Source of the DNA: Hydrangea macrophylla
Taxonomy: Eukaryota > Streptophyta > Magnoliopsida > Cornales > Hydrangeaceae
Direction of reading: 5' to 3'
DNA length: 64,000 nt
NCBI GenBank assembly: GCA_033977485.1
Contig: CM066984.1
Coordinates: forward strand, 46,944,600 to 47,008,599
The notes under the pieces are model-generated. The model saw nothing but the letters and a program-made list of their open reading frames with translations, was not told the origin of the DNA and made no database searches. The position numbers and the translations under genes were made by a program. How positions within the stretch are numbered: the first letter of the stretch is position 1; each line of letters opens with the position of its first letter. This document shows positions 47,742 through 61,400 of the stretch, in pieces.

Positions 47742-50700
47742 GATTTTCACCAAACGCCAAATTCAGGGATTGGTTACCTCTAAAAGACCAATGATGACGA
47801 TGACCGATGAAATTCGAAGTTTTTCTAGAGAATTCAAATTCTTCAAAGATTTTTTGAACCAAAATCAAAAATAAAAAATAAAAAATAAAAAGAAATTGGG
47901 CATTTAGGAGAAACCCGAACGTTAAAGAACGTGTCAGAAAGTCAGTCTGGGGATTTATCCTAAACAAGGAGAGAGAAAATGAAAAGAAGTTTTGAAAAGA
48001 AAAGAGAAAAGGATAGAGGAAAAGAAAAGAAAAAAAGAAAAAAATAAAATGATATATTAGAGCATATACCATGCATATGGGTGTATTCTAATGAAGTACA
48101 TTACAAATATAAGTACATTAGTATATAATTTACTGAAAAATTAAGTTTATGTTAATATATATTTTGAAAATTAAAAAGAAGGTAGAAATTTTGTAGCCGC
48201 AGCACACGGCGAAGCTGGCGGCACTCGCTGAGTGCGGCGCCGGCAATTACTCGGTGCCGCTCGGCAGTCTGAGGACCCCGATTTTGACCAAACGTCGAAT
48301 TCAGGGATTGGTTACCTCTAAAAGACCAATGATGACGATGACCGGTGAAATTCAAAGTTTTTCTAGAGAATTCAAATTCTTCAAAGATTTTTTGAACCAA
48401 TATCAAATATAAAAAATAAAGAGTAATTGGGTATTTGGAAGAAACCCGAACGGTAAAAAATGTGTGAGAAAGTCAGTCTGGGGATTTATCCTAAAAAAAG
48501 AGAGAGAAAATGAAAAGAAGTTTTGAAAAGAAAAGAGAAAAGGATAGAGGAAAAGAAAAGAAAAAAAGAAAGAAATAAAATGATATATTAGATTATATAC
48601 CATGCATATGAGTGTATTTTAAAGAAGTACATTACAAATATAAGTACATTAGTATATAATTTACTAAATAATTAAGTTTTTGTTAATATATATTTTGAAA
48701 ATTAAAAAGAAGGCAGAAATTCTGTTAGCCACGGCACACGGCAAAACCGGCGGCACTCGCCGAGTGCCGCGCCGGCATTCACTGAGTGCCGCGCCGGCAT
48801 TCACTCACTATCGCTCGGCCGTCTAGGGACCCCGATTTTGACCAAACGTCAAATTCTGGGATTGGTTAACTCTAAAAGACCAATGATGACGATGACCGGT
48901 GAAATTCGAAGTTTTTCCAGAGAATTCAAATTTTTCAAAGATTCTTTGAACCAATTTCAAAAATCAAAAATAAAGAGAAATTGGGTATTTGGGACAAACC
49001 TGAACGTTAAAGAACGTGTGAGAAAATTAGTCTGGGGATTTATCCTAAAAAAAGAGAGAGAAAATGAAATGAAGTTTTGAAAAGAAAAGAGAAAAGGATA
49101 AAGGAAAAGAAAATAAAAAAAGAAAGAAATAAAATGATATATTAGAGTATATACCATGCATATGGGTGTATTCTAATGAAGTATATTACAAATATAAGTA
49201 CATTAGTATATAATTTACTAAATAGATCAGTTTATGTTAATATATATTCTGAAAATTAAAAAGAAGGCAGAAATTCTGTTAGCCGCGGCACGCGGCGAAG
49301 CCGGCGGCACTCGCTGAGTGCCGCGCCGGCATTCACTCAGTGCTGCTAAGCAGTCTAGGAACCATGATTTTCACCAAACGCCAAATTCAGGGATTGGTTA
49401 CCTCTAAAAGACCAATGATGACGATGACCGGTGAAATTCGAAGTTTTTCTAGAGAATTCAAATTCTTCAAAGATTTTTTGAACCAAAATCAAAAATAAAA
49501 AATAAAAAGAAATTGAGTATTTAGGAGAAACCCGAACGTTAAAGAACGTGTCAGAAAGTCAGTCTGGGATTTATCCTAAACAAAGAGAGAGAAAATGAAA
49601 AGAAGTTTTGAAAAGAAAAGAGAAAAGGACAGAGGAAAAGAAAAGAAAAAAAGAAATAAATAAAATGATATATTAGATTATATACCATGCATATGGGTGT
49701 ATTCTAATGAAGTACATTACAAATATAAGTACATTAGTATATAATTTACTAAATAATTAAGTTTACATTAATATATATTTTGAAAATTAAAAAGAAGGCA
49801 TAATTTCTGTTAGCCTCGGCACGCGGCGAAGCCGGCGGCACTCGCTGAGTCCCGCGCCGGCATTCACTCGGTGCCGCTCGGCAGTCTGGGGACCCCGATT
49901 TTGACCAAACGTCAAATTCAGGGATTGGTTACCTCTAAAAGACCAATGATGACGATGACCGGTGAAATTCGAAGTTTTTCCAGAGAATTCAAACTCTTCA
50001 AAGATTCTTTGAACCAATTTGAAAAATCAAAAATAAAGAGAAATTGGGTATTTGGGAGAAACCCGAACGTTAAAGAACGTGTGAGAAAGTCAGTCTGGGG
50101 ATTTATCCTAAAAAAGATAGAGAAAATGAAAAGAAGGTTTGAAAAGAAAAGAGAAAAGGATAGAAGAAAAGAAAAGAAAAAAAGAAAGAAATAAAATGAT
50201 GTATTAGAGTATATACCATGCATATGGGTGTATTCTAATGAAGTACATTACAAATATAAGTACATTATTACATAATTTACTAAATAATTAAGTTTATGTT
50301 AATATATATTTTGAAAATTAAAAAGAAGGCAAAAATTCTGTTAGCCGCGGCACGCGGACAAGCCGGCAGCATTCGTTGAGTGCCGTGCCGACATTCACTC
50401 AGTGCCGCTCGGCAGTCTGGGACCCCGATTTTGACCAAACGTTAAATTCAGGGATTGGTTACCTCTAAAAGACCTATGATGACGATGACCTGTGAAATTC
50501 AAAGTTTTTCTAGAGATTTCAAATTCTTCAAAGATTCTTTGAACCAATTTCAAAAATCAAAAATAAAGAGAAATTGGGTATTTGGGAGAAACCCGAACGT
50601 TAAAGAACGTGTGAGAAAGTCAGTCTGGGGATTTATCCTTAAAAAAGAGAGAGAAAATGAAAAGAAGTTTTGAAATGAAAAGAAAAGAGAAAAGGATAGA

Positions 50701-53095
50701 GAAAAAGTAAAGAAAAAAAAAAGAAGTAAAATGATATATTAGAGTATATACCATGCATATGGGTGTATTCTAATGAAGTACATTACAAATATAAGTACAT
50801 TAGTATATAATTTACCGAATAATTAAGTTTATGTTAATATATATTTTGAAAATTAAAAAGAAGGCAGAAATTTTGTTAGTCGCGGCCCGCGGTGAATCTG
50901 GCGGCACTCGCTGAGTGCGGCGCCGGCATTCACTCAGTGCCGCTCGGCAGTCTGAGCACCCCGATTTTGACCAAACGTCGAATTCAGGGATTGGTTACCT
51001 CTAAAAGACCAATGATGACGATGACCGGTGAAATTTGATATTTTTTCCAGAGAAAACAAATTCTTCAAAGATTCTTTGAACCAATTTCAATAATAAAAAA
51101 TAAAGAGAAATTGGGTATTTGGGAGAAACCAGAACGTTAAAGAACGTGTGAGAAAGTCAGTCTGGGGATTTATCCTAAAAAAAGAGAGAGAAAATGAAAA
51201 GAAGTTTTGAAAAGAAATGACAAGAGGATAGAGGAAAAGAAAAGAAAAAAAGAAAGAAATAATTTGATATATTAGAGTATATACCATGCATATGGGTGTA
51301 TTCTATGAAGTACATTACAAATAAAAGTACATTATTATATAATTTACTAAATAATTAATATTATGTTAATATATATTTTGAAAATTAAAAAGAAGGCAAA
51401 AATTCTGTTAGCCGCGGCACGCGGCGAAGCCGGCAGCATTCGCTGAGTGCCGTGCCGACATTCACTCAATGCCGCTCGGCAGTCTGGGGACCTCGATTTA
51501 GACCAAACGTTAAATTCAGGGATTGGTTATGTCTAAAAGACCTATGATGACGATGACCTGTGAAATTCAAAGTTTTTCTAGAGATTTCAAATTCTTCAAA
51601 GATTCTTTGAACCAATTTCAAAAATCAAAAATAAAGAGAAATTGGGTATTTGGGAGAAACCCGAACGTTAAAGAACGTGTGAGAAAGTCAGTCTGGGGAT
51701 TTATCCTTAAAAAAGAGAGAGAAAATGAAAAGAAGTTTTGAAATGCAAAGAAAAGAGAAAAGGATAGAGAAAAAGTAAAGAAAAAAAAAAGAAGTAAAAT
51801 GATATATTAGAGTATATACCATGCATATGGGTGTATTCTAATGAAGTACATTACAAATATAAGTACATTAGTATATAATTTACCGAATAATTAAGTTTAT
51901 GTTAATATATATTTTGAAAATTAAAAATAAGGCAGAAATTTTGTTAGTCGCGGCCCGCGGTGAATCTGGCGGCACTCGCTGAGTGCGGCGCCGGCATTCA
52001 CTAAGTGCCGCTCGGCAGTCTGAGCACCCCGATTTTGACCAAACGTCGAATTTAGGGATTGGTTACCTCTAAAAGACCAATGATGACGATGACCGGTGAA
52101 ATTTGATGTTTTTTCCAGAGAAAACAAATTCTTCAAAGATTCTTTGAACCAATTTCAATAATAAAAAATAAAGAGAAATTGGGTATTTGGGAGAAACCAG
52201 AACGTTAAAGAACGTGTGAGAAAGTCAGTCTGGGGATTTATCCTAAAAAAAGAGAGAGAAAATGAAAAGAAGTTTTGAAAAGAAATGACAAGAGGATAGA
52301 GGAAAAGAAAAGAAAAAAAGAAAGAAATAATTTGATATATTAGAGTATATACCATGCATATGGGTGTATTCTAATGAAGTACATTACAAATAAAAGTACA
52401 TTATTATATAATTTACTAAATAATTAAGTTTATGTTAATATATATTTTGAAAATTAAAAAGAAGGCAAAAATTCTGTTAGCCGCGGCACGCGGCGAAGCC
52501 GGCAGCATTCGCTGAGTGCCGTGCCGACATTCACTCAATGCCGCTCGGCAGTCTGGGGACCCCGATTTTGACCAAACGTTAAATTCAGGGATTGGTTATG
52601 TCTAAAAGACCTATGATGACGATGACCGGTGAAATTCGAAGTTTTTCCAGAGAATTCAAATTTTTCAAAGATTCTTTGAACCAATTTCAAAAATAAAAAA
52701 TAAAGAGAAATTGGGTATTTGGGACAAACCTGAACGTTAAATAACGTGTGAGAAAATTAGTCTGGAGATTTATCCTAAAAAAAGAGAGAGAAAATGAAAT
52801 GAAGTTTTGAAAAGAAAAGAGAAAAGGATAAAGGAAAAGAAAATAAAAAAAGAAAGAAATAAAATGATATATTAGAGTATATACCATGCATATGGGTGTA
52901 TTCTAATGAAGTATATTACAAATATAAGTACATTAGTATATAATTTACTAAATAGATCAGTTTATGTTAATATATATTTTGAAAATTAAAAAGAAGGCAG
53001 AAATTCTGTTAGCCACGGCATGCGGCGAAGCCGGCGGCACTCGCTGATTGCCGCGCCGGCATTCACTCAGTGCCGCTAAGCAGTCTAGGAACCAT
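47742..53095. repeat. Higher-order repeat block 2 (10 monomers, 5354 bp)
   Basis: Starts at 47742, 48280, 48834, 49366, 49897, 50427, 50963, 51495, 52031 and 52564, with types A-B-C-D-E-F-G-F'-G-hybrid. The last unit begins as F' (TTATGTCTAAAAGACCTATG) and continues as a C-type unit (GACAAACCTGAACG). The block is nearly identical to the next one with an offset of 5354 bp. Confidence 0.88.
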
Positions 53096-56000
53096 GATTT
53101 TCACCAAACGCCAAATTCAGGGATTGGTTACCTCTAAAAGACCAATGATGACGATGACCGATGAAATTCGAAGTTTTTCTAGAGAATTCAAATTCTTCAA
53201 AGATTTTTTGAACCAAAATCAAAAATAAAAAATAAAAAATAAAAAGAAATTGGGCATTTAGGAGAAACCCGAACGTTAAAGAACGTGTCAGAAAGTCAGT
53301 CTGGGGATTTATCCTAAACAAGGAGAGAGAAAATGAAAAGAAGTTTTGAAAAGAAAAGAGAAAAGGATAGAGGAAAAGAAAAGAAAAAAAGAAAAAAATA
53401 AAATGATATATTAGAGTATATACCATGCATATGGGTGTATTCTAATGAAGTACATTACAAATATAAGTACATTAGTATATAATTTCCTGAAAAATTAAGT
53501 TTATGTTAATATATATTTTGAAAATTAAAAAGAAGGCAGAAATTTTGTAGCCGCAGCACACGGCGAAGCTAGCGGCACTCGCTGAGTGCGGCGCCGGCAA
53601 TTACTCGGTGCCGCTCGGCAGTCTGAGGACCCCGATTTTGACCAAACGTCGAATTCAGGGATTGGTTACCTCTAAAAGACCAATGATGACGATGACCGGT
53701 GAAATTCAAAGTTTTTCTAGAGAATTCAAATTCTTCAAAGATTTTTTGAACCAATATCAAATATAAAAAATAAAGAGTAATTGGGTATTTGGAAGAAACC
53801 CGAACGTTAAAAAATGTGTGAGAAAGTCAGTCTGGGGATTTATCCTAAAAAAAGAGAGAGAAAATGAAAAGAAGTTTTGAAAAGAAAAGAGAAAAGGATA
53901 GAGGAAAAGAAAAGAAAAAAAGAAAGAAATAAAATGATATATTAGATTATATACCATGCATATGAGTGTATTTTAAAGAAGTACATTACAAATATAAGTA
54001 CATTAGTATATAATTTACTAAATAATTAAGTTTTTGTTAATATATATTTTGAAAATTAAAAAGAAGGCAGAAATTCTGTTAGCCACGGCACACGGCAAAA
54101 CCGGCGGCACTCGCCGAGTGCCGCGCCGGCATTCACTGAGTGCCGCGCCGGCATTCACTCACTATCGCTCGGCAGTCTAGGGACCCCGATTTTGACCAAA
54201 CGTCAAATTCTGGGATTGGTTAACTCTAAAAGACCAATGATGACGATGACCGGTGAAATTCGAAGTTTTTCCAGAGAATTCAAATTTTTCAAAGATTCTT
54301 TGAACCAATTTCAAAAATCAAAAATAAAGAGAAATTGGGTATTTGGGACAAACCTGAACGTTAAAGAACGTGTGAGAAAATTAGTCTGGGGATTTATCCT
54401 AAAAAAAGAGAGAGAAAATGAAATGAAGTTTTGAAAAGAAAAGAGAAAAGGATAAAGGAAAAGAAAATAAAAAAAGAAAGAAATAAAATGATATATTAGA
54501 GTATATACCATGCATATGGGTGTATTCTAATGAAGTATATTACAAATATAAGTACATTAGTATATAATTTACTAAATAGATCAGTTTATGTTAATATATA
54601 TTCTGAAAATTAAAAAGAAGGCAGAAATTCTGTTAGCCGCGGCACGCGGCGAAGCCGGCGGCACTCGCTGAGTGCCGCGCCGGCATTCACTCAGTGCTGC
54701 TAAGCAGTCTAGGAACCATGATTTTCACCAAACGCCAAATTCAGGGATTGGTTACCTCTAAAAGACCAATGATGACGATGACCGGTGAAATTCGAAGTTT
54801 TTCTAGAGAATTCAAATTCTTCAAAGATTTTTTGAACCAAAATCAAAAATAAAAAATAAAAAGAAATTGAGTATTTAGGAGAAACCCGAACGTTAAAGAA
54901 CGTGTCAGAAAGTCAGTCTGGGATTTATCCTAAACAAAGAGAGAGAAAATGAAAAGAAGTTTTGAAAAGAAAAGAGAAAAGGACAGAGGAAAAGAAAAGA
55001 AAAAAAGAAAGAAATAAAATGATATATTAGATTATATACCATGCATATGGGTGTATTCTAATGAAGTAAATTACAAATATAAGTACATTAGTATATAATT
55101 TACTAAATAATTAAGTTTACATTAATATATATTTTGAAAATTAAAAAGAAGGCATAATTTCTGTTAGCCTCGGCACGCGGCGAAGCCGGCGGCACTCGCT
55201 GAGTCCCGCGCCGGCATTCACTCGGTGCCGCTCGGCAGTCTGGGGACCCCGATTTTGACCAAACGTCAAATTCAGGGATTGGTTACCTCTAAAAGACCAA
55301 TGATGACGATGACCGGTGAAATTCGAAGTTTTTCCAGAGAATTCAAACTCTTCAAAGATTCTTTGAACCAATTTCAAAAATCAAAAATAAAGAGAAATTG
55401 GGTATTTGGGAGAAACCCGAACGTTAAAGAACGTGTGAGAAAGTCAGTCTGGGGATTTATCCTAAAAAAGATAGAGAAAATGAAAAGAAGGTTTGAAAAG
55501 AAAAGAGAAAAGGATAGAAGAAAAGAAAAGAAAAAAAGAAAGAAATAAAATGATGTATTAGAGTATATACCATGCATATGGGTGTATTCTAATGAAGTAC
55601 ATTACAAATATAAGTACATTATTACATAATTTACTAAATAATTAAGTTTATGTTAATATATATTTTGAAAATTAAAAAGAAGGCAAAAATTCTGTTAGCC
55701 GCGGCACGCGGACAAGCCGGCAGCATTCGTTGAGTGCCGTGCCGACATTCACTCAGTGCCGCTCGGCAGTCTGGGACCCCGATTTTGACCAAACGTTAAA
55801 TTCAGGGATTGGTTACCTCTAAAAGACCTATGATGACGATGACCTGTGAAATTCAAAGTTTTTCTAGAGATTTCAAATTCTTCAAAGATTCTTTGAACCA
55901 ATTTCAAAAATCAAAAATAAAGAGAAATTGGGTATTTGGGAGAAACCCGAACGTTAAAGAACGTGTGAGAAAGTCAGTCTGGGGATTTATCCTTAAAAAA

Positions 56001-58438
56001 GAGAGAGAAAATGAAAAGAAGTTTTGAAATGAAAAGAAAAGAGAAAAGGATAGAGAAAAAGTAAAGAAAAAAAAAAGAAGTAAAATGATATATTAGAGTA
56101 TATACCATGCATATGGGTGTATTCTAATGAAGTACATTACAAATATAAGTACATTAGTATATAATTTACCGAATAATTAAGTTTATGTTAATATATATTT
56201 TGAAAATTAAAAAGAAGGCAGAAATTTTGTTAGTCGCGGCCCGCGGTGAATCTGGCGGCACTCGCTGAGTGCGGCGCCGGCATTCACTCAGTGCCACTCG
56301 GCAGTCTGAGCACCCCGATTTTGACCAAACGTCGAATTCAGGGATTGGTTACCTCTAAAAGACCAATGATGATGATGACCGGTGAAATTTGATGTTTTTT
56401 CCAGAGAAAACAAATTCTTCAAAGATTCTTTGAACCAATTTCAATAATAAAAAATAAAGAGAAATTGGGTATTTGGGAGAAACCAGAACGTTAAAGAACG
56501 TGTGAGAAAGTCAGTCTGGTGATTTATCCTAAAAAAAGAGAGAGAAAATGAAAAGAAGTTTTGAAAAGAAATGACAAGAGGATAGAGGAAAAGAAAAGAA
56601 AAAAAGAAAGAAATAATTTGATATATTAGAGTATATACCATGCATATGGGTGTATTCTATGAAGTACATTACAAATAAAAGTACATTATTATATAATTTA
56701 CTAAATAATTAATATTATGTTAATATATATTTTGAAAATTAAAAAGAAGGCAAAAATTCTGTTAGCCGCGGCACGCGGCGAAGCCGGCAGCATTCGCTGA
56801 GTGCCGTGCCGACATTCACTCAATGCCGCTCGGCAGTCTGGGGACCTCGATTTTGACCAAACGTTAAATTCAGGGATTGGTTATGTCTAAAAGACCTATG
56901 ATGACGATGACCTGTGAAATTCAAAGTTTTTCTAGAGATTTCAAATTCTTCAAAGATTCTTTGAACCAATTTCAAAAATCAAAAATAAAGAGAAATTGGG
57001 TATTTGGGAGAAACCCGAACGTTAAAGAACGTGTGAGAAAGTCAGTCTGGGGATTTATCCTTAAAAAAGAGAGAGAAAATGAAAAGAAGTTTTGAAATGA
57101 AAAGAAAAGAGAAAAGGATAGAGAAAAAGTAAAGAAAAAAAAAAGAAGTAAAATGATATATTAGAGTATATACCATGCATATGGGTGTATTCTAATGAAG
57201 TACATTACAAATATAAGTACATTAGTATATAATTTACCGAATAATTAAGTTTATGTTAATATATATTTTGAAAATTAAAAAGAAGGCAGAAATTTTGTTA
57301 GTCGCGGCCCGCGGTGAATCTGGCGGCACTCGCTGAGTGCGGCGCCGGCATTCACTCAGTGCCGCTCGGCAGTCTGAGCACCCCGATTTTGACCAAACGT
57401 CGAATTTAGGGATTGGTTACCTCTAAAAGACCAATGATGACGATGACCGGTGAAATTTGATGTTTTTTCCAGAGAAAACAAATTCTTCAAAGATTCTTTG
57501 AACCAATTTCAATAATAAAAAATAAAGAGAAATTGGGTATTTGGGAGAAACCAGAACGTTAAAGAACGTGTGAGAAAGTCAGTCTGGGGATTTATCCTAA
57601 AAAAGAGAGAGAAAATGAAAAGAAGTTTTGAAAAGAAATGACAAGAGGATAGAGGAAAAGAAAAGAAAAAAAGAAAGAAATAATTTGATATATTAGAGTA
57701 TATACCATGCATATGGGTGTATTCTAATGAAGTACATTACAAATAAAAGTACATTATTATATAATTTACTAAATAATTAAGTTTATGTTAATATATATTT
57801 TGAAAATTAAAAAGAAGGCAAAAATTCTGTTAGCCGCGGCACGCGGCGAAGCCGGCAGCATTCGCTGAGTGCCGTGCCGACATTCACTCAATGCCGCTCG
57901 GCAGTCTGGGGACCCCGATTTTGACCAAACGTTAAATTCAGGGATTGGTTATGTCTAAAAGACCTATGATGACGATGACCTGTGAAATTCAAAGTTTTTC
58001 TAGAGATTTCAAATTCTTCAAAGATTTTTTGAACCAATTTCAAAAATCAAAAATAAAGAGAAATTGGGTATTTGGGAGAAACCCGAACGTTAAAGAACTT
58101 GTGAGAAAGTCAGTCTTAGGATTTATCCTAAAAAAAGAGAGAGAAGTTTTGAAAAGAAAAGAGAAAAGGACAGAGGAAAAGAAAAGAAAAAAAGAAAGAA
58201 ATAAAATGATATATTAGATTATATACCATGCATATGGGTGTATTCTAATGAAGTAAATTACAAATATAAGTACATTAGTATATAATTTACTAAATAATTA
58301 AGTTTACATTAATATATATTTTGAAAATTAAAAAGAAGGCATAATTTCTGTTAGCCTCGGCACGCGGCGAAGCCGGCAACACTCGCTGAGTGCCGCGCCG
58401 GCATTCAATCGGTGCCGCTCGGCAGTCTGGGGACCCCG
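53096..58438. repeat. Higher-order repeat block 3 (10 monomers, about 5343 bp)
   Basis: Starts at 53096, 53634, 54188, 54720, 55251, 55781, 56317, 56849, 57385 and 57917, with the same type order as block 2. The last unit differs: F' joined to a D-like polypurine part, with a shorter length of 522 bp. Confidence 0.88.
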
Positions 58439-61400
58439 ATTTTGACCAAACGTCAAATTCAGGGATTGGTTACCTCTAAAAGACCAATGATGACGATGAC
58501 CGGTGAAATTCAAAGTTTTTCCAGAGAATTCAAACTCATCAAAGATTCTTTGAACCAATTTCAAAAATAAAAAATAAAGAGAAATTGGGTATTTGGGAGC
58601 AACCCGAACGTTAAAGAACGTGTGAGAAAGTCAGTCTGGGGATTTATCCTAAACAAGGAGAGAGAAAATGAAAAGAAGTTTTGAAAAGAAAAGAGAAAAG
58701 GATAGAGGAAAAGAAAAGAAAAAAAGAAAAAAATAAAATGATATATTAGAGTATATACCATGCATATGGGTGTATTCTAATGAAGTACATTACAAATATA
58801 AGTACATTAGTATATAATTTACCGAACAATTAAGTTTATGTTAATATATATTTTGAAAATTAAAAAGAAGGCAGAAATTTTGTAGCCGCAGCACACGGCG
58901 AAACTGGCGGCACTCGCTGAGTGCGGCGCCGGCAATTACTCGGTGCCGCTCGGCAGTCTGAGGACCCCGATTTTGACCAAACGTCGAATTCAGGGATTGG
59001 TTACCTCTAAAAGACCAATGATGACGATGACCGGTGAAATTCAAAGTTTTTCTAGAGAATTCAAATTCTTCAAAGATTTTTTGAACCAATATCAAATATA
59101 AAAAATAAAGAGTAATTGGGTATTTGGAAGAAACCCGAACGTTAAAGAACGTGTGAGAAAGTCAGTCTGGGGATTTATCCTAAAAAAGATAGAGAAAATG
59201 AAAAGAAGTTTTGAAAAGAAAAGAGAAAAGGATAGAAGAAAAGAAAAGAAAAAAAGAAAGAAATAAAATTATGTATTAGAGTATATACCATGCATATGGG
59301 TGTATTCTAATGAAGTACATTACAAATATAAGTACATTATTATATAATTTACTAAATAATTAAGTTTATGTTAATATATATTTTGAAAATCAAAAAGAAG
59401 GCAAAAATTCTGTTAGCCGCGGCACGCGGACAAGCCGGCAGCATTCGTTGAGTGCCGTGCCGACATTCACTCAGTGCCGCTCGGCAGTCTGGGGACCCCG
59501 ATTTTGACCAAACGTTAAATTCAGGGATTGGTTACCTCTAAAAGACCTATGATGACGATGACCTGTGAAATTCAAAGTTTTTCTAGAGATTTCAAATTCT
59601 TCAAAGATTCTTTGAACCAATTTCAAAAATCAAAAATAAAGAGAAATTGGGTATTTGGGAGAAACCCGAACGTTAAAGAACGTGTGAGAAAGTCAGTCTG
59701 GGGATTTATCCTTAAAAAAGAGAGAGAAAATGAAAAGAAGTTTTGAAATGAAAAGAAAAGAGAAAAGGATAGAGAAAAAGTAAAGAAAAAAAAAAGAAGT
59801 AAAATGATATATTAGAGTATATACCATGCATATGGGTGTATTCTAATGAAGTACATTACAAATATAAGTACATTAGTATATAATTTACCGAATAATTAAG
59901 TTTATGTTAATATATATTTTGAAAATTAAAAAGAAGGCAGAAATTTTGTTAGTCGCGGCCCGCGGTGAATCTGGCGGCACTCGCTGAGTGCGGCGCCGGC
60001 ATTCACTCAGTGCCGCTCGGCAGTCTGAGCACCCCGATTTTGACCAAACGTCGAATTCAGGGATTGGTTACCTCTAAAAGACCAATGCTGACGATGACCG
60101 GTGAAATTTGATGTTTTTTCCAGAGAAAACAAATTCTTCAAAGATTCTTTGAACCAATTTCAATAATAAAAAATAAAGAGAAATTGGGTATTTGGGAGAA
60201 ACCAGAACGTTAAAGAACGTGTGAGAAAGTCAGTCTGGGGATTTATCCTAAAAAAAGAGAGAGAAAATGAAAAGAAGTTTTGAAAAGAAATGACAAGAGG
60301 ATAGAGGAAAAGAAAAGAAAAAAAGAAAGAAATAATTTGATATATTAGAGTATATACCATGCATATGGGTGTATTCTAATGAAGTACATTACAAATAAAA
60401 GTACATTATTATATAATTTACTAAATAATTAAGTTTATGTTAATATATATTTTGAAAATTAAAAAGAAGGCAAAAATTCTGTTAGCCGCGGCACGCGGCG
60501 AAGCCGGCAGCATTCGCTGAGTGCCGTGCCGACATTCACTCAATGCCGCTCGGCAGTCTGGGGACCCCGATTTTGACCAAACGTTAAATTCAGGGATTGG
60601 TTATGTCTAAAAGACCTATGATGACGATGGCCTGTGAAATTCAAAGTTTTTCTAGAGATTTCAAATTCTTCAAAGATTCTTTGAACCAATTTCAAAAATC
60701 AAAAATAAAGAGAAATTGTGTATTTGGGAGAAACCCGAACGTTAAAGAACGTGTGAGAAAGTCAGTCTGGGGATTTATCCTTAAAAAAGAGAGAGAAAAT
60801 GAAAAGAAGTTTTGAAATGAAAAGAAAAGAGAAAAGGATAGGGAAAAAGTAAAGAAAAAAAAAAGAAGTAAAATGATATATTAGAGTATATACCATGCAT
60901 ATGGGTGTATTCTAATGAAGTACATTACAAATATAAGTACATTAGTATATAATTTACCGAATAAATAAGTTTATGTTAATATATATTTTGAAAATTAAAA
61001 AGAAGGCAGAAATTTTGTTAGTCGCGGCCCGCGGTGAATCTGGCGGCACTCGCTGAGTGCGGCGTCGGCATTCACTAAGTGCCGCTCGGCAGTCTGAGCA
61101 CCCCGATTTTGACCAAACGTCGAATTTAGGGATTGGTTACCTCTAAAAGACCAATGATGACGATGACCGGTGAAATTTGATGTTTTTTCCAGAGAAAACA
61201 AATTCTTCAAAGATTCTTTGAACCAATTTCAATAATAAAAAATAAAGAGAAATTGGGTATTTGGGAGAAACCAGAACGTTAAAGAACGTGTGAGAAAGTC
61301 AGTCTGGGGATTTATCCTAAAAAAAGAGAGAGAAAATGAAAAGAAGTTTTGAAAAGAAATGACAAGAGGATAGAGGAAAAGAAAAGAAAAAAAGAAAGAA

